Below, one piece after another: positions 8,332-16,270 of a stretch of DNA of 49,225 nucleotides. Each line of letters opens with the position of its first letter. The stretch's first letter is position 1. Below the pieces are notes generated by a model. The model saw nothing but the letters and a program-made list of their open reading frames with translations, had not been told where the DNA came from and did no database searches. The stretch is taken from positions 1-49,225 of the forward strand of contig JAQCBH010000015.1 of NCBI GenBank assembly GCA_027621365.1. Reading direction: 5' to 3'. This DNA comes from Bacteroidota bacterium. Its GTDB lineage: Bacteria > Bacteroidota > Bacteroidia > NS11-12g > UBA955. A program made the translations under genes and the position numbers.

Positions 8332-9525
8332 ATGAGAAATTCGCGGTCATTTATGCGTTTATCATTGATGTGTTTGGTATTGGTTTTTGCGAGCTGCAAC
8401 ACCAAGGTGAGTCAAGTTCAAAAGGAGAAGAGCGTTGTAGAAAGTTCTTCTGATTCATTGGCTCGAATCAAAATCTTACCTTATGATACGGTATTCACTG
8501 GGTTTGCAAAATTCATTGCATGCATGGAATTGGATCCAATTTTATTCCATAATACAAGTACACGATTTGCATCAGAACTGAAACGAAAATTCAGTGGGAT
8601 GGTCAATTATAGCGGAGAAAAATGGGATAGGCTGCAGTCTAGAGTGGGTAATCCTATAGGTTCATGGGTCGCCAAACAAAGTTACAGTTCAGAAAAAGAG
8701 CCCAATGTCCTCTTGTATCCATTTGCGGGTGGTGATTTTTATTATGGACATTTGTTCAACCCTCATCAGGATACCATTATCATGCTGGGTCTTGAAGCTC
8801 CAGGCACCTTGTTTCGCTTATCTGAGTTTGAGACTGATACGATTGCTGCTTATTTAAGTGGGCTCGAGAAGTCTATGTTTTTCCCTCATCAATTGGGCTT
8901 TTTTCGCACCAAGAGTATGGCAGATGATTTCAAAACTACCTTACTTAATGGCACTATACATACTGCACTGTATTACATGGGTAGAATGGGGTATGAAATA
9001 CACTATGTTAAAGGCATTGATATAGGAGAAACCCTCGATATGAATGTTGAATTGACCAATAAATGCGAAGGAATGCGCGTCGGTTATTCGAAAGCAGGAG
9101 AGTCAGACCCAATTCGCGAGTGGATTTACATTTCACAAGATATTAGTGATGGAGGATTGAAAACGAAAAAGGGACAAATGGTTCAGCAATACATAGAATC
9201 GAAAGGGTCTGTGGTGAGTTTTTTCAAAGCTGCTTCCTACCTAATGCATCAAAATTATTTTTCGACCATTCGACAAATCTGTTTGAAACAGAGCAAACGA
9301 ATTTTGCAAGATGATTCAGGCATTCCCTTTGCCGTATTGAAAAAAGAAGGGTTTAGAGTTGAATTGCTTGGTGAATACCATAGAACGATTCCCTTGTTTT
9401 CAATGTTTTTGCAAGAGGATTTGAAAGAGTCTTACGCCAATAAAAACCCCAAGAATTTACCGTTCAATATTGGTTACAATGCAACATTTCACGAGTGCAA
9501 TTTACAGTTGGCTACTCGTCCATAA
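8332..9525 (+). CDS. Hypothetical lipoprotein
   Basis: A 397-aa protein with a lipoprotein signal peptide: MRLSLMCLVLVFASC, lipobox FASC with Cys near residue 22. The start could also be the ATG eight codons in. I recognise no domain; it has mixed alpha/beta composition with no repeats. The gene is clearly more AT-rich than the HMCES and prmA genes on either side, so it looks like an acquired insertion between core genes. Its stop is separated by one base from the prmA start, so prmA may depend on read-through from here. Confidence 0.65.
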   Translation: MRNSRSFMRLSLMCLVLVFASCNTKVSQVQKEKSVVESSSDSLARIKILPYDTVFTGFAKFIACMELDPILFHNTSTRFASELKRKFSGMVNYSGEKWDRLQSRVGNPIGSWVAKQSYSSEKEPNVLLYPFAGGDFYYGHLFNPHQDTIIMLGLEAPGTLFRLSEFETDTIAAYLSGLEKSMFFPHQLGFFRTKSMADDFKTTLLNGTIHTALYYMGRMGYEIHYVKGIDIGETLDMNVELTNKCEGMRVGYSKAGESDPIREWIYISQDISDGGLKTKKGQMVQQYIESKGSVVSFFKAASYLMHQNYFSTIRQICLKQSKRILQDDSGIPFAVLKKEGFRVELLGEYHRTIPLFSMFLQEDLKESYANKNPKNLPFNIGYNATFHECNLQLATRP

Positions 9526-9526
9526 A

Positions 9527-10384
9527 ATGGCTGCCGAATACCTCTGTTTTTCCATTTGGCCTCTCAGTGAAGAGGGCCATGATTTTTTGCCTTCCCTGCT
9601 GGAAGAGTTGCCCTTTGATACCTTCGAAACGAATGACGAGGGGGTCTTGGTGGCCTATGGACCTAGCGCCGATTTTTCGCAAGAATTACAAAAACTCGCC
9701 GAAGAAATAATTGTAGATTTCGCCAGTAAATGGACTTGGCACACCCGAGACAAGGAGAATTGGAACGAGCTCTGGGAAAAGAATTTCTTCCAGCCTTTGT
9801 CAGTGGGTCGTTTGCACATACGCGCTCCTTTTCACGAGCCGGCTCCTGAAGGCAGCCTGGAAATCATCATCGAGCCCCGCATGAGTTTTGGCACGGGCCA
9901 CCACGGCACCACTCAGCTTTTATGCGGCGCTTTGCTGGAGCGGGAATCGATGTTGAAGGGAGCAAAAATTCTCGACATGGGCAGCGGTACCGGCATCTTG
10001 GCCATTGTGGCAGAGAAATTGGGCGCCGCCGAAGTGTTGGGCATTGAAATCGACGATTGGGTGGTTGACAATGCGCGAGACAATGTTCGCTTGAACGGCT
10101 GTGGGCGAACCCAGATGCAGCATGGCACGGCTGAGGCCTTGCCCGCCATCGAAGAAGGCTATTACGACCAGGTCTTGGCCAACATTCACCGCGAAGTATT
10201 GCTCGCTGACATGCCGGCCTATCAACGGGTGTTGAAGCCCGGCGGCTTGTTGTATTTGTCGGGTTTGAACGAGCCTGATTTGCCTTTGATTGCTGCTCGA
10301 GCCGAGGGCTTGGGCTTGGTAGAAGAGTTCCGCGGCTCGATGGGAGCCTGGTGGGCATTGGTCTATGTAAATCCAAGCGCCTAA
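9527..10384 (+). CDS. prmA: Ribosomal protein L11 methyltransferase
   Basis: A 285-aa SAM-dependent methyltransferase that trimethylates ribosomal protein L11. I choose ATG at 9527 (MAAEYLCFSIWPL), one base after the preceding stop, rather than the longer frame from 9470 that overlaps the lipoprotein gene. Visible: the family motif PRMSFGTGHHGTT (about residues 124-136), the SAM-binding ILDMGSGTGILAI (about 150-162), and the motif IV-like block VLANIHREVL (about 219-228). Bacteroidota PrmA is this length. Its stop codon overlaps the mutL promoter. Confidence 0.92.
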   Translation: MAAEYLCFSIWPLSEEGHDFLPSLLEELPFDTFETNDEGVLVAYGPSADFSQELQKLAEEIIVDFASKWTWHTRDKENWNELWEKNFFQPLSVGRLHIRAPFHEPAPEGSLEIIIEPRMSFGTGHHGTTQLLCGALLERESMLKGAKILDMGSGTGILAIVAEKLGAAEVLGIEIDDWVVDNARDNVRLNGCGRTQMQHGTAEALPAIEEGYYDQVLANIHREVLLADMPAYQRVLKPGGLLYLSGLNEPDLPLIAARAEGLGLVEEFRGSMGAWWALVYVNPSA

Positions 10385-10389
10385 CTTTG
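10358..10389 (+). promoter_or_regulatory. mutL promoter
   Basis: TTG (10358-10360), 21 bases, then TAACTTTG (10382-10389), a perfect -7 box that overlaps the prmA stop codon. A 26-base gap leads to the mutL ATG, longer than at most genes here. Confidence 0.6.
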
Positions 10390-10415
10390 GGAGTTCACCC
10401 CGTTTTTCGGCATCT

Positions 10416-12272
10416 ATGCATTCCATCATCAAGCTTCTTCCTGATTCGGTCGCCAATCAAATAGCGGCCGGTGAAGTGGTGCAACGCCCCGCTTCGGTGG
10501 TCAAGGAGTTGTTGGAAAATGCGCTAGATGCCGGAGCCACTCAGGTAAAATTGTTGGTGCGCGATGCGGGTAGCACCTTGGTTCAAGTCATTGACAACGG
10601 CAAGGGCATGAGCGAGACAGACGCTCGCTTGTGTTGGGAGCGACACGCGACTTCCAAAATTCGCAAGGCCGATGATTTGTTTGGCTTGAAGAGTTTCGGT
10701 TTTCGAGGCGAGGCCTTGGCCTCGATTGCCTCGGTGGCACAAGTGGAAATGAGGACCCGCCGAATCTTCGATTCGGCGGCCAGCAAAATCCGAATCGAAG
10801 CCTCGCGCATGGTCGAAGAGGGTTCTGATTCTTCACCCGTTGGTACCTCCATCGCAGTCAAAAACTTGTTCTACAACATTCCGGCCCGCCGCAATTTCTT
10901 GAAGAGCCCTTCGGTTGAGTTCAAGCACATTGTCGAGGAATTTCAGCGCCAAGCCTTGGGCGCAGAAACAGTGCATTTTCAGCTCTACAACAATGATCAG
11001 CTGCTGCACGATTACCCGGCTGAGACCAAACAGAAGCGCTTTGCTTCTCTTTTGGGAAAAAGCAAAGCCGACATCTTGTTGCCAGTTTTGGAAGAGACCG
11101 AAATCGTTCACATCGATGGCTTTGTTTGCAAACCCGAAGCAGCCAAAAAGACCCGCGGTGACCAGTATTGGTTTGTCAATGGTCGCTACTTCAAAAGTGC
11201 CTATTTGCACCATGCTTTGATGGCGGCCTATGAGTCCTTGCTGCCAGCCGATTCTTTTCCGGCTTATTGCTTGTACCTGTCTGTCGATCCTGCGAAAATT
11301 GATGTCAACGTGCATCCGACGAAGACCGAGATCAAGTTTGAAGACGAGAAACACATTTACAATTTGATCAAGGCAGCTGTGCGTAAGGCGCTAGGCCTCT
11401 ACGTGGTTCAGCCCCAATCATCAGAGCCCGAATCCAGCGGTTGGACCGATTTTTTGAGCAGCCAACGATCCGTACCCAATTCCAATCCCGACTGGGGCAA
11501 ACTGGGCAAGACAGAGGCCCCTTCAGCCTCTCGCTACAATCCCTTTCCTTCTGGCGGATACGAGCGCAACAGCCACCAAGATTGGCAGAAGATTCTCGGT
11601 CCCGTTGACGAGGAGATTCAAGCCTCTCGTCTGCACGAACCACTGGCTGCAGAGCCCGATAAACCTCTTCAACTGCCCCAACCTGAAGCCGATGCGGTAG
11701 CATGGATTCAGGTGCTCAACGACCGCTATTGGGTTTTTTCTTTTCAAGGAGAACTGCGCATTTTGGACCGACGTTTGGCTCAGCAAAAGGTGCTTTTTCA
11801 CCAGTATGTCGAGTACTTGGAAAAGGGTTCCAGCCCCACACAGCAGTCGCTATTCCCCAGAACCTTGGAATTCTCTGCCGGCCAAATGGTGGTCTTATTG
11901 GAACTTCTGGAACCCTTGAAAGCCATGGGTTTTGATCTGAGCCATTTCGGGGGCCAAACCCTATTGGTGAACGGAGTGCCCGCCTTGCTTTCTGGCTGTG
12001 ACGAACAGGCCACCTTGGAGAAGATTTTGGAAGATTACCAGAGCACCCAGGGCGATGTCAAGTTGTCACATACCCATAGCCTGGCCTTGGCCATGGCTCG
12101 TTCATCGGCCAGAATGGCCGCAGCCGAGACCCAAGAATCAGAGCGCCAGCATTTGGTACAGCGATTGATGAGCTTGCAGCAACCCCAATTCGGAATAGAC
12201 GGCCGTCCCGTTTACATTCGCATGGGTGCCGAACAGATAACCGACTTATTCAAGAAAAACCGAAACACATGA
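10416..12272 (+). CDS. mutL: DNA mismatch repair protein MutL
   Basis: A 618-aa MutL. The N-terminal GHKL ATPase is intact: ELLENALDAG (31-40), DNGKGM (60-65), GFRGEALAS, and VGTSIAVKNLFYNIPARR. A Pro/Ser-rich linker covers about residues 335-425, followed by the C-terminal dimerisation domain. In that domain the usual endonuclease motif DQHA(X)2E(X)4E is replaced by D451-RRLAQQKVLF-H462, and the later Cys-containing motif reads QFGIDGRP without Cys. The metal ligands therefore appear to be missing (see findings). It overlaps the next gene by 4 bp. Confidence 0.93.
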   Translation: MHSIIKLLPDSVANQIAAGEVVQRPASVVKELLENALDAGATQVKLLVRDAGSTLVQVIDNGKGMSETDARLCWERHATSKIRKADDLFGLKSFGFRGEALASIASVAQVEMRTRRIFDSAASKIRIEASRMVEEGSDSSPVGTSIAVKNLFYNIPARRNFLKSPSVEFKHIVEEFQRQALGAETVHFQLYNNDQLLHDYPAETKQKRFASLLGKSKADILLPVLEETEIVHIDGFVCKPEAAKKTRGDQYWFVNGRYFKSAYLHHALMAAYESLLPADSFPAYCLYLSVDPAKIDVNVHPTKTEIKFEDEKHIYNLIKAAVRKALGLYVVQPQSSEPESSGWTDFLSSQRSVPNSNPDWGKLGKTEAPSASRYNPFPSGGYERNSHQDWQKILGPVDEEIQASRLHEPLAAEPDKPLQLPQPEADAVAWIQVLNDRYWVFSFQGELRILDRRLAQQKVLFHQYVEYLEKGSSPTQQSLFPRTLEFSAGQMVVLLELLEPLKAMGFDLSHFGGQTLLVNGVPALLSGCDEQATLEKILEDYQSTQGDVKLSHTHSLALAMARSSARMAAAETQESERQHLVQRLMSLQQPQFGIDGRPVYIRMGAEQITDLFKKNRNT

Positions 12273-12922
12273 TGGTACAATTGCCTCCGGGCCTCAAAAA
12301 TTTGCTGATCCTCATCGCCTTGATGGGCATGGCTCAATTGTCGCTGCCCAACATCGGTTTCGATGTGTTTCAGTTTTACTTGTACTATCCCGATAGTCCC
12401 CATTTTCAACCCTGGCAGCTGATCACCCACATCTTTTGCCACGGCGGCATCGGTCACTTTTTGTTCAACGCCATCGCCCTGTTTTCGTTTGGTGGCATTG
12501 TCGAGCACCGCATGGGGACCCAACGCTTTTTGACCCTGTTTTTCATTTCGGGTCTAGGGGCGGCCCTGCTTCACTTGGGCATCATGGGCTATGAAATTCA
12601 GTCGGCGTACGGAACCTTGTTTCCCAACCAGGCTTCAGGCGTTGATTTTCTGCCTTACGGCCCCATGTTGGGGGCCTCGGGTGCTTTGTACGGGGTCATG
12701 ACGGCCTTTGCCATGTACTACCCCAATGAGTCCATGATCTTCTTATTCATTCCGTACCCCATCAAGGCTAAGTATTTGGTGCCGGGCATGATTGTGCTGG
12801 ATTTGGTCTTTGGTATTGGCGGTAGCGGCACGGGCATTGCCCACTTTGCCCACGTTGGTGGAGCCTTGACTGGTTTTATCGCCGTTTGGATTTGGCGAAG
12901 AAAGGGGCAGCGCTGGGCCTAA
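12269..12922 (+). CDS. Rhomboid family intramembrane serine protease (first of two)
   Basis: A 217-aa membrane protein with about six hydrophobic segments. The catalytic pair is visible: Ser137 in GASGALYG and His195 in AHVGGAL. The loop segment HGGIGHFLFN (58-67) also fits the family. Rhomboids cut substrate transmembrane helices within the bilayer. It starts inside the mutL stop (4-bp overlap) and is followed directly by a second rhomboid. The cluster mutL-rhomboid-rhomboid-EEP recurs in related Bacteroidota, so it is core; the substrates are unknown. Confidence 0.9.
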   Translation: MMVQLPPGLKNLLILIALMGMAQLSLPNIGFDVFQFYLYYPDSPHFQPWQLITHIFCHGGIGHFLFNAIALFSFGGIVEHRMGTQRFLTLFFISGLGAALLHLGIMGYEIQSAYGTLFPNQASGVDFLPYGPMLGASGALYGVMTAFAMYYPNESMIFLFIPYPIKAKYLVPGMIVLDLVFGIGGSGTGIAHFAHVGGALTGFIAVWIWRRKGQRWA

Positions 12923-13750
12923 ATGAATCGCTTTGCGACACAGACGCCCCGTTTTTTTGGGCCTGATAAAGCGGCTTTGGCCCAATTGGTAGCCGCCTTG
13001 GTCATTGGTTTTGTCGTGCAATTGCTGTTGCCCGAAGCCATTGAGCGCTGGCTCATGTTTACCCCAGCCTTGCCCGATTCTCTGCTCAAGCCCTGGTCTT
13101 ACTTGAGTTATGCCTTCTTGCACGCCGGCTTTTTTCACCTCTTGAACAACGTCATCTGGATGTACTTCATCGGTATGATTTTGGAAGACTTGATCGGCAA
13201 GAAACCCATTTATACCCTGTTTGTAGGCGGTGCCATTGCGGGTGCTCTTATGTACCAAGGCATATTCCAGTTGGCCATCGCCGAAGATGCCGTTGTCGTG
13301 CCTTCTATGTTGGGCGCCTCTGGTGGGGTTTCCGCCATCATCTTGGCGGCAGGTCTGTTTGCTCCTCGTTACCGCGTCTTTCTTTTTGGTATCTGGGAGG
13401 TGGAACTGCGCTACATTGTAGGAGCCAAAATTTTGTTCGACGTTTTGGGTCTTTCTAGCGGGGCCAACACCGGCGGATACTTGGCTCACTTTGGAGGAAT
13501 GGCCTTTGCCTTGGCTTACATCACCGAGATGAAAGGGATGTGGAATTGGCCTTTTTCAGGCTGGTTGGATCGGCTTTCATCTGCCAAGAATTCCAAGCCC
13601 AAGCGAAGCGCTAAAGTGGAAATCAACCGCAAAGAGAACAACCCCAAACAGGCTGAAATTGATGCCATATTGGATAAAATTAGCCAAAGTGGGTACGATA
13701 GTTTAACGGCCAAGGAAAAGGAGACCTTGTTCAAAGCCAGTCAGTCATGA
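12923..13750 (+). CDS. Rhomboid family intramembrane serine protease (second of two)
   Basis: A 275-aa paralogue of the gene before it, beginning right after that gene's stop. Catalytic Ser133 lies in MLGASGGVS and the catalytic His in LAHFGGMAF. HAGFFHLLNN (67-76) is the conserved loop. Unlike the first protein it has a charged cytoplasmic tail of about 70 residues (Lys-rich, ending with a short helix). Both copies keep the catalytic residues, so they may form a pair with different substrates. It overlaps the next gene by 4 bp (ATGA). Confidence 0.9.
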   Translation: MNRFATQTPRFFGPDKAALAQLVAALVIGFVVQLLLPEAIERWLMFTPALPDSLLKPWSYLSYAFLHAGFFHLLNNVIWMYFIGMILEDLIGKKPIYTLFVGGAIAGALMYQGIFQLAIAEDAVVVPSMLGASGGVSAIILAAGLFAPRYRVFLFGIWEVELRYIVGAKILFDVLGLSSGANTGGYLAHFGGMAFALAYITEMKGMWNWPFSGWLDRLSSAKNSKPKRSAKVEINRKENNPKQAEIDAILDKISQSGYDSLTAKEKETLFKASQS

Positions 13751-14856
13751 AGATCCTACTCCGCCTGTTCAACATCGTCATTTTTCCCTTGACCTTGGTC
13801 TTGGGGTTGCTGTTGACTTTGAGCGGATTAGCGCCCAACTTTTCAGCTGAATCGGGCAGTGTGATGGCTTTGTTGGGCCTGGCCTTCCCGGTTTTATTTT
13901 TACTCAATGCCTTGCTGCTCCTGTACTGGGGGCTGCAGCTAAAATGGAGAACCTTGTTTCCTCTGGCCTTTGGCTTGCTGCACCTGGGTCAGGCGAGTTT
14001 GTATGTGCAATGGAACGATTCTAAAAATGCCGATGAAGTCGGCTTGCGTGTGGCTACATACAACACCCAATTGTTGGGGCACTACAGTGGGGAAGGAAGC
14101 GAAGACTCCCTGAAGCAATTGATGCAAGCTCATCCGGCTGATGTGTACTGTTTTCAAGAACTCTATGACAAGGGCCGTAATATGGAGGCCTTGATGAAGC
14201 GCTTGGCCCAATCGGTGGGCTTTCGCTACCATACCCATTACCAATTGGTTCCCGGACGCCCTTACGGCATGGGTATTATATCTCGCTATGAAATACTGAA
14301 GTCCAAACCTCTGTTGTTTGGCGATTCTAGCGGCAACATGGCCATGTGGGCTAACGTTCGCATTCCCTCACAGCAGGAAGAGGTGCAAGATTGGACCGTT
14401 CGGGTCTACAATGTGCACCTGCAGAGCTTTCGATTGCACCGAAGCGATTATGACTTGATGAAGGAAGGTTTTGAGGGCGACCCCACCCAAGTCGAGCGTT
14501 CCAAGGGCTTGGTTCAGCGCCTGTCAAGAGCTTATTCCCTGCGCAGCGGTCAAGCCGAGATTTTGCGTCAATCATTAGACGAATGCCCACACACCAAATT
14601 GGTGATGGGTGATTTTAACGATGTGCCGGTGAGCTATAGCTATCGTTTGATCGCCCGCAGCTTGCGCGACGCTTTCGTCGAAGCAGGACGAGGTTTGGAA
14701 GGAACCTATAAGGGTCCCTTTCCAAGTTTTCGCATCGATTATGTCCTTTATGCGAGTCCATTAAAGTGTGTGCAATACCAGAGTCATTCGCAGGTTCCTG
14801 GTGACCACAAATGGGTGGAAGCTGGGCTTTCGACGGGCGATTTGTTTGCCAATTGA
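13747..14856 (+). CDS. Endonuclease/exonuclease/phosphatase family membrane protein
   Basis: A 369-aa protein. The N-terminal 90 residues hold two or three transmembrane helices; the rest is an EEP (DNase I-like) domain: RVATYNTQLL, FQEL with the Mg-binding Glu, YNVHLQS, MGDFNDVP with the Asp/Asn pair, and SQVPGDHKW with the catalytic His. The fold covers nucleases, sphingomyelinases and inositol phosphatases, so the substrate is open; since the domain is tethered to the membrane, a phospholipid or extracytoplasmic nucleic-acid substrate is plausible. It is the last gene of the mutL operon. Confidence 0.85.
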   Translation: MKILLRLFNIVIFPLTLVLGLLLTLSGLAPNFSAESGSVMALLGLAFPVLFLLNALLLLYWGLQLKWRTLFPLAFGLLHLGQASLYVQWNDSKNADEVGLRVATYNTQLLGHYSGEGSEDSLKQLMQAHPADVYCFQELYDKGRNMEALMKRLAQSVGFRYHTHYQLVPGRPYGMGIISRYEILKSKPLLFGDSSGNMAMWANVRIPSQQEEVQDWTVRVYNVHLQSFRLHRSDYDLMKEGFEGDPTQVERSKGLVQRLSRAYSLRSGQAEILRQSLDECPHTKLVMGDFNDVPVSYSYRLIARSLRDAFVEAGRGLEGTYKGPFPSFRIDYVLYASPLKCVQYQSHSQVPGDHKWVEAGLSTGDLFAN

Positions 14857-14899
14857 GCCGTCTCTTGGCAAGGGAGTTTTACGGGCCCTAATGGGGTTG

Positions 14900-14907
14900 T
14901 ATATTTG
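14900..14907 (+). promoter_or_regulatory. metK -7 box
   Basis: TATATTTG is a perfect match to TAnnTTTG, 9 bases before the ATG at 14917. This supports the start at 14917 over the earlier in-frame codon at 14905. Confidence 0.65.
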
Positions 14908-14916
14908 CGGCTCATT

Positions 14917-16194
14917 ATGCCGTACTTCTTTACTTCAGAGTCTGTTTCGGAAGGCCATCCTGACAAGGTAGCCGATCAAATCTCCGATGCTTTGATCGAC
15001 CATTTTTTGGCCTATGACGCCTCCTCCAAAGTGGCTTGTGAAACCTTGGTGACCACCGGTCAAGTGATATTGGCAGGTGAGGTGAAGTCTGAGGCTTACT
15101 TGGACGTTCAGAAAATTGCCCGCGAGGTGATTGCCAAAATTGGCTACACCAAGAGCGAGTACATGTTCGATGCCAATTCCTGCGGAGTTTTAAGCGCCAT
15201 TCACGAGCAAAGCCCGGACATCAATCAGGGTGTGGAGCGTAAGAACCCCGAAGATCAGGGGGCTGGCGACCAGGGTATGATGTTCGGTTTTGCCACGAAC
15301 GAAACCGATTCTTACATGCCCCTGCCTTTGATGCTCTCGCACATGTTGTTGCAAGAGTTGGCTGATATGCGCCGTGAAGGAACCCTAATTCCCTACTTGC
15401 GTCCCGACGCCAAGAGCCAGGTGACCATTCAATATAGCGATGACAACAAGCCCATGCGCATCGATGCCATCGTGATTTCAACCCAGCACGACGACTTCGT
15501 CAAGCCCGATTCAGCCGAAGCTGATGATCAGATGTTGGCCCAAATTCGCAAGGACATCATCGGTTTGTTGATTCCACGCGTCAAGGCCAAACTCAATGCC
15601 GATTTGCAGGCCTTGTTCGGCGATGACATTGAATACCATATCAACCCCACCGGCAAGTTTGTCATCGGTGGTCCTCACGGAGATACCGGTTTGACCGGCC
15701 GTAAAATCATTGTAGATACTTATGGGGGTCGCGGTGCCCATGGCGGTGGAGCCTTCAGTGGTAAAGACCCCAGCAAGGTGGACCGTTCGGCTGCTTACGC
15801 TACCCGTCACATTGCCAAAAACTTGGTAGCGGCAGGTGTTTGTGACGAAGCTTTGGTTCAGGTGAGCTATGCCATTGGTGTAGCCGAGCCCTGCGGTGTT
15901 TATGTGAACACGAACGGCACGGCCAAGGTGAACATGAACGATGGGCAAATTGCGGAAATCGTAAAGAACATGCCCGAGTTTGACTTGCGTCCTTACTTCA
16001 TCGAGCAGCGCTTCCATTTGCGCTCACCTATTTACTTGGAGTCAGCCGCTTACGGCCACATGGGTCGCGAGTGCAAAGAGGTGACCAAGGTGTTCAATGC
16101 CGGTACTCCTCAAGCCAAAGAAGTTCGCGTGAAGCTGTTCCCTTGGGAAGAGTTGAATGCCGTTTCCGCTGTCAAACAAGCCTTTGGTATCTAA
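14917..16194 (+). CDS. metK: S-adenosylmethionine synthetase
   Basis: A 425-aa enzyme making SAM from methionine and ATP. The start [21 protein letters not shown] is typical, with H14 and D16 of the GHPDK motif; [26 protein letters not shown] (P-loop-like) and [19 protein letters not shown] are all present. This length, longer than the 384 aa of E. coli, is normal for Bacteroidota. No SAM riboswitch is seen: the promoter lies 9 bases upstream and leaves no room for one. Confidence 0.97.
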   Translation: MPYFFTSESVSEGHPDKVADQISDALIDHFLAYDASSKVACETLVTTGQVILAGEVKSEAYLDVQKIAREVIAKIGYTKSEYMFDANSCGVLSAIHEQSPDINQGVERKNPEDQGAGDQGMMFGFATNETDSYMPLPLMLSHMLLQELADMRREGTLIPYLRPDAKSQVTIQYSDDNKPMRIDAIVISTQHDDFVKPDSAEADDQMLAQIRKDIIGLLIPRVKAKLNADLQALFGDDIEYHINPTGKFVIGGPHGDTGLTGRKIIVDTYGGRGAHGGGAFSGKDPSKVDRSAAYATRHIAKNLVAAGVCDEALVQVSYAIGVAEPCGVYVNTNGTAKVNMNDGQIAEIVKNMPEFDLRPYFIEQRFHLRSPIYLESAAYGHMGRECKEVTKVFNAGTPQAKEVRVKLFPWEELNAVSAVKQAFGI

Positions 16195-16213
16195 TCACTA
16201 AACAAATTCTGAG

Positions 16214-16250
16214 AAGCCTCGGCTAACAGGCCGGGGCTTTCTCATTTTCA
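16214..16250 (+). terminator. metK intrinsic terminator
   Basis: A 10-bp stem (16214-16223 with 16230-16239, one G-T pair) with a 6-base loop is followed by a T-rich stretch. It lies 20 bases past the metK stop and just before the glmS promoter. Confidence 0.75.
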
Positions 16251-16256
16251 AACCCT

Positions 16257-16264
16257 TATCTTTA
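16257..16264 (+). promoter_or_regulatory. glmS -7 box
   Basis: TATCTTTA is one mismatch from TAnnTTTG and ends 6 bases before the ATG at 16271. The short distance rules out a glmS ribozyme, which would need over 150 bases of leader. Confidence 0.5.
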
Positions 16265-16270
16265 CCTATC

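Noticed and set aside
14857-14916. SAM riboswitch upstream of metK
   Set aside because: The promoter box ends 9 bases before the ATG, leaving no leader.
16251-16270. glmS ribozyme
   Set aside because: The -7 box lies 6 bases before the start, so there is no room for the ribozyme.
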